Position numbers and translations under genes: made by a program. From Enoplosus armatus (taxonomy: Eukaryota > Chordata > Actinopteri > Centrarchiformes > Enoplosidae), in the NCBI RefSeq assembly GCF_043641665.1, contig NC_092198.1:17358501-17422500 (forward strand): DNA of 64,000 nucleotides, written 5' to 3'. Below, one piece after another: positions 35,131 through 46,600 of the stretch; within the stretch, counting starts at the first letter, position 1; each line of letters begins with the position of its first letter. The notes beneath the pieces were generated by a model that had not been told where the DNA came from, did no database searches, and saw only the letters and a list, made by a program, of their open reading frames with translations.

Positions 35131-35290
35131 AATACCCTCCCCAGCCTGTTCAACCTGCTGCTGTTTGGCAAGCCATACAGAAGTACCCGGGGACGTACCG
35201 CCAGGCTCCAGAGCAGCTTCTTTCCCCTGGCTGTGCGACTTTTAAATTCATCCCCCTCACTCCATCAAAATGAATTGTTTTTTTGTTATG
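35131..35290 (+). mobile_element. LINE relic, extreme C-terminus of the reverse-transcriptase ORF
   Basis: Starting at 35131 the plus strand reads NTLPSLFNLLLFGKPYRS then TRGRTARLQSSFFPLAVRLL. This aligns with the C-terminal LPSGxRYRSxRxRTxRLQxSFFPxAVRLLN pattern of CR1/L2/Rex1-type LINEs. It is in the opposite orientation to the relic at 33830-34195. A TG microsatellite follows immediately. Confidence 0.75.
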
Positions 35291-35295
35291 TTTTG

Positions 35296-35300
<5 letters not shown>

Positions 35301-35343
<43 letters not shown>
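35301..35343. repeat. (TG)n microsatellite
   Basis: About 21 perfect TG units directly downstream of the LINE relic. Confidence 0.95.
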
Positions 35344-35345
<2 letters not shown>

Positions 35346-38054
35346 CATAAAGGTTGTGCTGTAAACTGACTAATAAACGAACTGTTGAACCCCATGAACC
35401 CTTGGAACATACACCAGTGGTCGATGTGAGTCCACATTTTCATCTATAAACTGCGTCATGAGGTGGTGCTAGCGTTTGGGAATTCCCTAAAAACAATGAA
35501 GCGCTCATGTAGAAACCTTGTTGATGTTTTCTTTTTGCAGACTGCATTCATACATGTGGTTATGAAGTCACAGTTACCCGCTGAGTGTATGGCTTGTGTG
35601 GGGAGGAAATGGCTTGGCAGCATCCAATTAACGGCTCTGACTCCAGCTGACCATAATGATGGGTCCGAAATTTAAATGTTCATGGAGACACAACAAACAA
35701 GAAATTTAAGGACAATATGATGTAACTGAAATTGAATTACCTCGACTCTTCTTCATACATGAATTGCATCAGATAGCTTTTGTGGAAGATTCACAATGTT
35801 GACATTAGTTTAGTTACTGGTGTCTATTCAATATTATAAATGTCTGTCTTACTTCCACCGAAAAAGCCACAATTCAAAGGGTGTGATGTGATGTTTTGTA
35901 CATCTGAAAACAGCATGAATGTCTCTTTGAGCGGTCTTAATTCAGTTATCTTTTTGACCTTTCCTCTTATGGACTCCATCAGCTGTGGGTAACAATAAGG
36001 TCAACATCGTAAGCAACCAGAAATCATCATCAGTATCTGTGTGTTGACCTTTAACATTGCCTAATCATGGATAAAACTGGATTGAGTGACCGGGAGGGAG
36101 TTGATGAACCCAGGGTTTGATTTTGACCGGCCAACACAGCACTGATGTCTATGTAATAGCATACTGGCTTGATAAAGCCATGACGGAAGATATTATTCAT
36201 GGTGAAAGCAGTTGATGGAATTGTGTATTAATTGTGAAAAAAAGAAGAAATCTTAATATATATCGTAATGCATAGTTTTCTTTGTTAGCACAGAGCTGCG
36301 TCGGTCAGGAGCATAAAATGCAATATCTCAGCTCTGGCGGATCTAAGATTGCATTCCTGGTCAAGTGCAAATTGAATTGCTGTTGAAAGCGCAGTTAAAC
36401 TCCAGCCAGCCGACGAAAATGAATTAATTTTCTCTGTCAGATTCTTGGAGGAGCTAGGTGAAGACAGCATCTGCTCAGAATCACTTCCCCGTCGCAGAAA
36501 CCTGCCACTAAAAGTACTGGATGGACTAGGACAAAAAAATAAGACGGTGACTTGGTGATGTCCAGGCGAATACTCCATCATATTATGGTTGTTTTCCAAA
36601 TATTGCATTCTATTTCTATTACAACATCCATATTGGGATTTCTTGGACTACAGAAATCTTCATGATATTTCACTTTTCATTCTTTATAGGACATTTATGG
36701 AGCAGGCTGGCCAGCTAGTTCAGGTGGACAACTCCAAGTTTACTGCTCCCCAAGGAATGGATTTAACAGTGTGTTTGTCTGCTCTTACGTAAGTTGCAAA
36801 TGTAAGCATGACTGGTTAACTATTTTACATATCCCACGTTACTTCCAAGGCCACTACACTACAGTATTCTGTAGGGTTAGAGCTTATGTTTGAAAAAGCC
36901 TAGTTCAGGACTGGAGGAACCACGGGATACTACTATATCAGAGTCTAGGGTAATGTTAGTGACTAAATCCTGCTCTGGACTGGATTAGGGGAAGTTTACT
37001 CTCCATACTCTAGCAACCCCAGCAAACCATGTTACCCGAGGTAGCGTTACGTTTGCCAGACGCACCGGTGAGTGATCACTCTAAAAGCTTCCGTAAAAGT
37101 GATACTGTTATAAAAAATACAAACAATAAAGCAGGAATCTAACTGTGTCGCTTGTCCAAGCGCGTCCACGTTTTCCATTAGATGCAACATAATGCAACAC
37201 AAGACAACCTATTACAGTAAATCAACGAAGAACAGCGAACAAAGCAAACAGGCCACACCAATAAATAAAACAACAACAGGCAAAAGAGGGGCAAAAGATA
37301 TAAATAGAATACCACATATATACAACATAGTACAGCACATTTTCATTTTAAAGTCAGGAATATTTTCACTCTGTTGTGTTTCTTTCTTTATACACATAAG
37401 AAAAAAATGACTTCAGAGGACTTCCTTTGGTAATTAATAGTCCTTGCGATTAAAGATTCAAAAGAAGCAATGTCAATCTTTAATTGTAACCGTTCATCAC
37501 AAAGAGGCTTTGTGTGACTCCTCCAATGGCGGAGATGCAAGTGCAGTTTTTCGTTAGGGTCTACCTGGTGGTAGGAGAGACCTGCCTCCTGTAAGAAGCA
37601 CCACTGGGGAGATTCTGGCAATGGTTTGTGCAACCACTTGCCTGGCCCCTTTACAGTTAGTCTTGACATCAAGTATGTGTATATTTAAGACCCTTTTACA
37701 GGATCCTCGAGTACGTTGGCGCAGCATTATCAACCAACTCACAGGGCTAACACTAATTTGCTAACTAGCTACAGCTGATGAAACATGAGAGCAACCGTCA
37801 TTTTCGACGGTTGAAGGTCAGAGCTGGTTGTGTTCTTCTGTCTGAAACACGTTGTTTGAAGTTGGTTTGAAGACCCTTTCTGCAGGATTAAACGTACTCC
37901 GTGAGGAGACGCAGGGACCACTGCTTCACTTCAACAAGCTAAGTGTCCTTACTTGTGCTAGTGTGCCTTACTGTGAGTCCATGTTTAAGCTGTGTTAAGC
38001 TAGCAGGTTTAAAGCTAATGCTAATTTGCTTGTTGGCTAATGGTATGTGGCTGC
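35344..38054. other. Intergenic; one exon-like segment and one hairpin
   Basis: Bases 36690-36788 form a 99-bp segment with a good acceptor and donor and two open frames (see the separate entry). An 8-bp stem (caaccgtc / gacggttg, loop of 6) is at 37792-37813. The phrase 'agaccctttt-gcaggat' recurs about 180 bp apart (about 37688 and 37869). No gene can be assigned. Confidence 0.4.
36690..36788 (+). other. Exon-like segment of unknown identity
   Basis: It is preceded by tttcattctttatag and followed by gtaagt, is 99 bp long (a multiple of three), and is open in two of the three forward frames. One reads DIYGAGWPASSGG then QLQVYCSPRNGFNSVFVCSY; the other contains QAGQLVQVDNSKFTAPQGMD. Neither matches a protein I can name. 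Isolated splice-like signals are frequent in 48 kb, so this may be chance or a non-coding exon. Confidence 0.2.
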
Positions 38055-38290
38055 CAGTGGTGGAAAGTAACTAGCTTAAGTACATTTACTCAAGTCCTGT
38101 ACTTTGAGGTACTTGTATGTTACAGTACATTTGTATTTAAATTTTATGTTACTTTATACTTCCACTTAGCTACATTTCAGAGGCAAATATTGTACTTTTT
38201 ACTCCCCTACATTTATTTGACGAGCTGTAACTTTACAAATTAAGATTTCACCAACAAAACACATGATTATTTTGTAAAATACGACCCTGT
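38055..38290 (+). mobile_element. hAT-like non-autonomous element, 5' part ('cagtggtggaaagtaact' family)
   Basis: It starts cagtggtggaaagtaacta, then acatttactcaagtcctgta, gaggtacttgtatgttac, ctacatttcagaggcaaata and tgtactttttactcc. This is one of the most abundant teleost dispersed repeats. The CAGTGGTGG terminus suits a hAT-type end. The far end is not recognisable, so the copy is truncated or diverged. Confidence 0.8.
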
Positions 38291-40314
38291 GCAATAGATG
38301 AACTTCCACCATTGCTAGCTGCTCATTCTAGCTGCTTACATCCACTCATTGCATTATTTGTGTTTGTATTGATTGTGGATTGATTTATTGTAGTGTCTGA
38401 GGGTTGTTGCTTTTGTTTTGGAGGGTTTCCTATTCCCCTACTTAACTCTTGGTGCTCTTGTAAGTTATAAAGTATGTTGGCTTTGGAGGTTCAAACATAG
38501 CTGTTTTCTCGCACGCAGCCCATTCACATACCGGCAATCATTTTCCCGTAATATTGGCTTCATGGGAAACTCGGCACGGCTTTTGTCTCACATTGGATAG
38601 CTGGTTGCATTCATATTTTCTCTTAACGATTTATATTTAAGTAGCATTAGACAATTTCTTAAATTCATAGAAATTAGTATATGTGACTGCCTGCTTTACT
38701 ATTCTTCCTCTCGTGATTACAACTCAACTTTACGCTGCTGCTACACTCACATGAGCTCCTGCTCATGCGCTGATGATTTTCTGCTGACTATCACTAACAC
38801 TTTAAGTACTATTTCATCTGGTTTTATGTTTAATGCTTGGGTTAAGAATTATTTGCTGCTTGGCTGATATTTTTTGACCTGCTGCTGCATATCATGTGGA
38901 TTGCTGTGCTTATATTTATCAATCTCAGTTTACTGGATGGTGAATTCTTCACAGTTACACTAGAGGCCCTGTGTTGGGACAAAATGTCAGTTTTTTTATT
39001 GTTGTATTATTGTCACTTCCCAACCTCTGCTGTGTTGAGATTGGTGTTTGCTTGCAGGGAAGGTCAGAGCCGAGTTGCAAAATATTATCTCAGTAGGTAG
39101 TAGGTAATGGCTTAAATAAATCTGTTCCACGCAAGTTGGATGACTGAATCTGCCTTTGAATTGCTTTACAGCATTTGTTCTGGGCATAATATTGGTATGA
39201 AATATATGTTCACCTGGAAATGTTTTGTCCACATTGGTGCTGATGTTAAACATGCATCAGCACCACTTCCATCCTGTTTTGGCATGTGGCTGCACTAAGA
39301 TAACAGTTATTATTTTCGATGAAGTGATTTAATAAGGCTGAAGACACAAAAGACAATCGTAAAGCTCATCTTGTTTTGGGTAATGCAGCTTTCATGCCCT
39401 GCCAGCAGTGGCCAGAGGCTCAGTGTGCTCTGCAGATTGTTCCCATTCTCCCATTTATACTGGTTATGCTTTACGAGAAGCTATTATCTCTCTGGAAACA
39501 ATGGTCTGCCAAATGCAAAGATAAAAAGGTGCTGTTTTTTTGTTTCGTACACAGTGATGTAGATGTTAGGCCATGGTTATACTCCCTTATTTTCTGATTT
39601 TGCGGCTTGTGAGGTGAGATTAAAAGGAAATGAGGAAACACACCTGCTCAGAATCACATTATTCACATTCATGGATGATGTCCCAACAAAGTGGCTGCAT
39701 AAAACACAATTCAAAGAATAAAGTGCGGCTTAAAAATGAACTGATTGGTCCGTAGCTTAACACGCCTTGGCAGTTTCGAGCCCATGCGTGTCTTGATGGT
39801 GACATTGATGCTTTAATAATGTGTGGTCTCCGCATGTGTTTGAGTCCCTACATCAATGGGATCCAAATCTTTACCCCAACCCTTGGCCTCTAATCCAGAC
39901 TCTTGTAATCTGGCCAGTTGTGGTTTGGTTGACGGAACGACAGGCAGCCCTCCACTTCCACTCATTCCCTCATTCACTCACATTCCCTCAGCCACATTCA
40001 AACCCCACAGTGACCCATATAGACAGCAAGCCCTGTTATTCGCCACTCCTCACAGTAACTCTGCACACCATCAAAGTGTTGGTTATGATGTTTATTAATA
40101 AGCAGCGGGGCCCTCATTTAACTCAGCTGGGTTTAGAACCAACTGAGAATTTACAAAATGCCCATATACATTTTAGAGACACAAGAGGCTTAACTTAACC
40201 TATATAATTTACGTTACCTCTGTTATAAATAGTGAATAATGCCCAGTCTTACTTCCCAGAGACCAAAGTGATGTATACACATTTTTGTATTCATTTTTTT
40301 TATACTAACATCAA
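38291..40314. other. Intergenic, no gene seen
   Basis: A 73-codon open frame at 39376-39597 has no start-site support and no homolog I recognise. No other feature is supported. Confidence 0.4.
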
Positions 40315-40472
40315 TCTAAAGATCAAAGATATTCAGTTTACTTAAGAAACTAAAGAAAAGCATCATAAGTTTGAACCAGCAAATGTTTGACACTTAAAAA
40401 TGATCAAAATAGCAATCATTTAGGTAGATAGGCTAATTAATGAATTGACTAATTGTTTCAGCTCTAATTTTG
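40315..40472 (-). repeat. Percomorph dispersed repeat family A, inverted half of a head-to-head pair
   Basis: aaagatattcagtttactta, taaagaaaagcatcat, gaaccagcaaatgtttgaca and ttgtttcagctcta follow the reverse-orientation consensus, ending at its outer terminus (agctcta). A second copy in the opposite orientation starts immediately afterwards. Confidence 0.65.
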
Positions 40473-40653
40473 ATAATGGAATTATCATTTAAGTCTTTTA
40501 GTAAACAAAAAATCAAAACTTTCCCTGTTTCCAGCTTCTCAAATGAAAATTCTCTGTTTATATCTTTACAAACTGAATATATTTAAGTTTTGAGCTGGTG
40601 GATGTCACCTTGGGATCTGGGGACCTTTTTCATATTTTCAGAGAAAACAATCA
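40473..40653 (+). repeat. Percomorph dispersed repeat family A, forward half of a head-to-head pair
   Basis: attttgataatggaattat, gtttccagcttctcaaatga, ctgaatatatttaag and gatgtcaccttgggatctgg follow the forward consensus. The first approximately 60 bp of the consensus are missing, so the two copies abut at 40472/40473. Confidence 0.65.
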
Positions 40654-43600
40654 TACGTTGCAGCCTGACCCCCAGTCTACGTATCTCTGTATTTGAGACA
40701 AATATTTTCACAATAGAGAAAAGGAAACTAGAGATCCAACAGGAAAGTATTGTGTTTTTTAGGCTTGGAAATTAGTTACTCTTCTTGGGGTGAAAACTCT
40801 TGCAGGGAAGGACGGGGACTTGACATCCCTCCTACTATTTTGGTACATTTGGTACTCTTTGTACCAAACCAATAAGAACTGGAATCTTAGATTATGAATC
40901 CATGTGTGCCTGGTGAAGTGAGTGTTGAGTCCCTGGTACTGATCCAATCAGTTGCTTGTATAATATATAGTACACACATATTGTAATATGCTCTTTTTGA
41001 GCCATTGGATAGTAAAGTCCTAACCGTCTCTTTGGGTAAAGTTTCTTCAGCTCTTCCACTTCCACCCCCATTCATTTGTTTTCATTGAACACCTAGCTGT
41101 CATTCTGCATAAGCACTTGTGTCAACAGCTCAATCAATCACTTGTGGTGGGGAACTGTCGTTGAGTCAAAAAGTGAACTCAAATCAACAACAGTAGTGAA
41201 AGAATAGTTTTCCAGTGGGTGGCACTAATCTCGTAACTCAGCTTGTATTCAAACTGCACGCATAAAAAGACATCATGTATGTCTGACTGTGGTGAGGAAA
41301 AACTGTGAAAATCACCAAAAAATCCTGCCTATTTTATATTATAAATGTGAATGCACTGTTTTTGACCTCACTATTTATGAGGTGATGCTGTAATTGTTTT
41401 CAACATGATAGCAGTATCCATCTGCTTTCACTATGAATTTGGCACCCCCTTGCAGATTTCAATGGATCCCTTGCTGTTTGTGTTTGTGTGGTCTTCTATG
41501 AACACAGTTTGTCTGTGTCACTGGCAGCCATGACACCAGGGACCATCGCGAATCACTGAGAGCCCTTTTGAAACATTTGGGTTTGAAATTGCGACCCACG
41601 TGGTTACGTGCTGTGCAGTAATATGTGGTATGATCACCCGCTGAGGCTCATCAGGAATCCGAGCAGCATATGATTTCATGGAGACATTGTATGATAATGG
41701 CCGGTTGGTTTGTGTAGTGGGGAGTGGATGACAACAACATCCGTGTCTGGTGTAGCTCAGAAACTTTGTGGGCAAGGAAACCTTTATGAAGTGCCACAGC
41801 TGGACTGAGGTCAAATGAGAAATTTGACATGTTAATCTGTTCTTTCTTTTTATGCTCTCACTTTTTCCGATCGGTGTACATTTTTAGGATCAAGTTAGCA
41901 GCCTGAATGGAACTATATTCCCTTGATGTGGATGGCTTCAAGATCAGTAAGCTTTAGCAGCGTCATGGTCCTCTGGTGCTCTCAACATGGACACATAGCT
42001 TTGAATTTGAAGTTCATTCAATTTTTAGTGCACTTACCTCTTTCTTTTAGTCTATTTTTCCAGGTGTGAACAATGCCGTTCAAACTCAGACGATGACAGA
42101 TAGCTGCACTGAGAACCCAAAAACATGAAAGTGTATGGGTATACAGAAACAGATGTTGACATCTGACAATCTGAAGTTCCTCGTGTTCAGAAAGCTTCGC
42201 ATAACAAAATGAACTGAGGGCAAACCTGGAGTCACATGAGGTGAAATCTGCTCAGTTTATGTGCCAAGGAATTACTATGGTACTGTGTGAGCACCTGAGG
42301 TCAGTTAGTGCACATAGTCCAAAAGCTAAAATGCTGACAGGAAATAAAATCTGCATCCAATAAACAAGCAATACAGTTGTGTAGAAGGAGGAGCTGCTGG
42401 TTTATAAAGTATTACTTTTAATGATATCCTCAATGCTCCTCATAAAAACATCAGGAGTCTTATGGCCACCAGTTTGAATTAATCCAGCTTCCTTTCTGAG
42501 AAATCATGTTTTTTTTTTCCAGTTCAGTTTGGTATTCCAGATGGCGGTGAATACTACAATACCCATAAGCCTCATGAGGCCAGTGTTGTTATGGAGAAGA
42601 AGCCAGTCAGAGGCGCAAATCAAATCAAATTAGAGCTGTAACAAATTCAGAATGCTTGGTCTGTGCAGGTGGGAACAAAACACGTCACCATAGTTTACAA
42701 ATTCATCCAAAATTGACTCCGAATCCGTGATGAAATTGATTTAAACTGCAGGTTGTGTTATAAGTTTTCTAAAGTGTAACCTTTAACTTTCAAAAGTTGT
42801 TAATGGCCCTCAAAACTGAATTTCAAGCTTTGTGATTGGATGTTTCTTAACACTTCTACTCTGCCTATGTTTTCATGTATTGAACTAGACACTAGACATG
42901 CATCAGGCCCATTTTTTGTGCTCAACCAGCTTTAACCGGAGTTGCCCATGTTGCCCGTTCAAGCCTTAGAAACACTCCAGCTGTCAGTCACCTACCATTT
43001 CTACACAGGAAATAAATCAGAACCAGAAGCATCCAAGATAGGTTCTCCCACTTTGCACCTCTATTTGTGAATCCCCAAATCAGGATTCCCAGTCAGCACA
43101 TTTACATTAACATCGAGGGTGGGGATGGGGGTGTCGTCTTGTGCCTGTGATTCATTGGTTCATGCTTGTTCTCATCTGCAGATATTTTTCCACCTCATGC
43201 ATTCCAAACTTTGGGGTGAAAAACTGCAAATACACACATCTCTTTGCGGTCCTTTTTCTCAAAATGACAGATGATATATGATCTCCTGACAGACCTGGCT
43301 TCATGTTGTCACCATAAACACATACGTTTTAATAGCTTCTGTGGAAGTGATGTCATCACTTTATATCCTCTAATTGGCTTAATGTGCCGAGCGACCTCTC
43401 TGCTGTCTTCCTCTGCCCGCTAATAATTTCATTTCGTTCTGGCCTGCTTCAGTAAAGAGGAAGCGTGACGACATACTTCAGTGTGGCCAAGATCTGAAAT
43501 ATGGGACAGTTTTGACAATCAAATGCGTGTTTGTCCTTGCAAGAAGTTGGCCATATGGCATTAATAGCGTGGTCTTGATGTTTTGAATAAACATGAAAAG

Positions 43601-46600
43601 TCGGTTACGAAGAGTTTTCTTGTTAAGCCAGCGTTCGTCACCCCTGGCAGATCCATTTGTTATTCATTTAGATTCAAGAGAGCACAAAGTACAGATATTA
43701 TCCAAATGTCAATTATCTTTGTGGCTAATGCACATGATGTTTTTTTAAACAGATTGATTTGATTCAATGATTTTTAATATTTAGTTTACAAGTTATGTCT
43801 AAAAGTCAAATTTTATGGGGAAATTTATTTATTCATCAATGTATCTAGTAAATGTTTTGTTGTTAGTTTAATTTGATTCAAGTTCAAAATGTGTACATGA
43901 ATTGTACCGTTAGAATTTGCTAAAGTTTCAGTGTCATTTATCTACAGAGCCGCTCTGCTAACAACTGGTGTCTCTGTTTTGGTGATGCATTCCTTTCGCA
44001 ACTTTTGCAGATTGCTGTCAGCCTGAAATCCCAAACTCCTGAATGTACTTGGGCCCACGCATTGTTGTGGAGAGTGTTTGATTTGGTGAGTGGCTAAGCC
44101 ACAGGCGGTGAAACGACTCAAACTGGAATCAATCACCTCTGCAGAGCTGAACATTTAGTTCTGATAGAGTTCAGTGGGATGAGATACTTTCTAGCATCCA
44201 GGCCACCCAAATTTCAGCTAATCAGATGAGGCATTTGATTAGTTTAATTCTTTTATTTGGAATAAAACTGAGATTGCTGCATAATGTGTTTGATTATGAT
44301 GAGCTGATGTTTAGAAAAGTGATTAACACAAAGTGTGTCAGGTGACAGGGACCGGCTGTTAAGAGCAGAAAAGACCTCCCATGTTTTCTCTTGATTATAG
44401 ACTATTCTTTTCCCAACACTTGAAAGCACAACAACACATTAACAAAATGGGACATTAAGGTGCTGAGTGAAAAAACACAACAGGACTGGCATCTTTTCAG
44501 GCAGCGTTGCCAGACATTGACTGCAGAGATGTGGTGTTAACGTGGCACACCCTCCGCAGAGCAGCCTTCTCTCCGTCTGTCCAGCTTCCTGCATACATGC
44601 GACTCTTTGCGAGGCTGCCTGGCTGCCTGGCTGGCTGAGCGAGCTCCCTTGCTGTGTGTGTTTCCTTGTCTCGGTTTGTAGCCCTGAGGTGAGCTCTCCG
44701 AGCAGCGCTGAGGATCATGCGAGGACAGGCACATCTGGAAAGTCTGAGCTGGCTGCACTTGTCAGTTAGCAAGCTGGTGCTAATGAAAAGCAGGACTCTG
44801 CCTACCGCTCACACTGCCTGCTTAGCATTAGTTAAGCCAATCATCTGTTCTTCTTAACGTACTTCCATACTCTCCCAGTCTGAGCACACTCCAAAACATT
44901 TACATATTTTTTCCACCTCCAGGATTAACAATATATTATTATAATTTTCATTTTCACTTTGTGGTTATAATGTCGAGGCGCCAGGGCAAAATTTACAGGA
45001 GAATTATATGCTTGGACTAAAGGAACTCCAAAAGTTATATTTTGCTCGCTTGATATTGTCTGCAAAATCGTTGCGTACTAATGTTAGACATGCTGTGGCT
45101 AATACAGCATGTTCTGTATACATATAGCTGCAGAGTAAGAGAGATTGTTAGTGGTTTTAAGAATTCGTTTTTTCCCTTCTCTTGGGAGCCAGAATAAGTG
45201 ACATCCCAGTCACATGGCAGTGCATTTGTGAAGGCACTCTGCAGGGCTACTTGAGACTATATAGTGTGTTTATTTAAGCCTTTGCAAACTGCATGCTGTG
45301 TGGCTTTCTGTTCGAAGTGTGCCAGCGTCCAATGCTCTGAAATCCACTGGTCATGAATCTTTCCTAAGCACATGACAACGCCCTCGCACATGACCGAAAA
45401 ACCGCAACCAGCGGCTCACAAAGTACAGAGCCAGAGGCATTACCATGACTCTTTGGGGTATGCGGGATCATTGCCCCTTTCCAAGCTGTCCAAGGCCTCC
45501 CCTCTGCTCCTCTCATGTCAGCCTCAGCTCACCCAGGGCTGCAGGCAGGGAAAGGTGAGCAGGTGTGACTGGAACACTGAGCCCCATTGAGAGGAGACGG
45601 CCACAGGGAAAAGAGGAGCGAAAGATTTACACCATGTCCACATCTTTACTGTATGTCGAGATTTACAGCCTAACCCAACGCAGAGCAGATTTAGAACCCA
45701 GGACTCCTCAACACAGGACAGTCAGTTGTTTACAAACTGGTATTTTTAGAGGGAAGTCAGAGTTGAATGAGCAGCAGGCCATTCCTTGAATAAGTCCCTG
45801 CAGGGATTTATGATTGTGACTGTAATTTTAAGAGGAAATATATCAACATCTTACAAATTTGGTAAATATTTAAAAATAACCAGTCATACTGAGCCTGATA
45901 CAACTTTGCACAATTTCTCTGCATGTAAAAGCAGAAATTGGCACTTTGAATTATTCATAGAATATCTGAAATAGTTCAATTTAATGCCACGTTTGACACA
46001 AGGAATTCTGCATTATTGCATTCATCTTGTTCTCATCTCATAGACACCCATTCAGCAGTTTCACTGTAATTTTTCTTCTCGTCATCCATTGTGTTTTTGT
46101 CTCAGTGAGGCTGCTGTGTTCAGCGCACGAACAATAAGGCCTCCGTTTATTTTCAGCGATGACATGGATGTCAACCAAAACATTGCAAACATCTCTTTTT
46201 AATGTCGGCTACATTGTGAAGACAGTCACAGTCTCCAGCCTAAACAAAAGACTTTGAAAAATAGTGTTTGTGTCAGTTGTTTAGGACTTGAAGAGACCAA
46301 CATGGCCTGTTCTCAAGTTTCTGAGAGCAATGTTTATGGCCTGTGCTTCTGTGTTTGCCTGAGTCCTAACAAAGATTAAATATATAACAGCTTTACGTTA
46401 ATCTGTCTTGTTAAAACGTCTGTTTTGGCCCACGTGCTCTGATCGAAGCACGTGCATTTCAAAGTTCATTGTGTCAGAAGATCACAGTTACGTTTCTGAA
46501 TTTAAGTATAGACTTCCACTGAAAACATTTAAGAAATGCTTCTTCAGTTTATATTTTAGAGGTCTGTGAATGTAAGGGGGAAACTGGGGCAGATTTGTTC

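Noticed and set aside
39376..39597. 73-codon frame with WPEAQCALQIVP and hydrophobic stretch
   Set aside because: No acceptor/donor pair or start context supports it, and I recognise no homolog.
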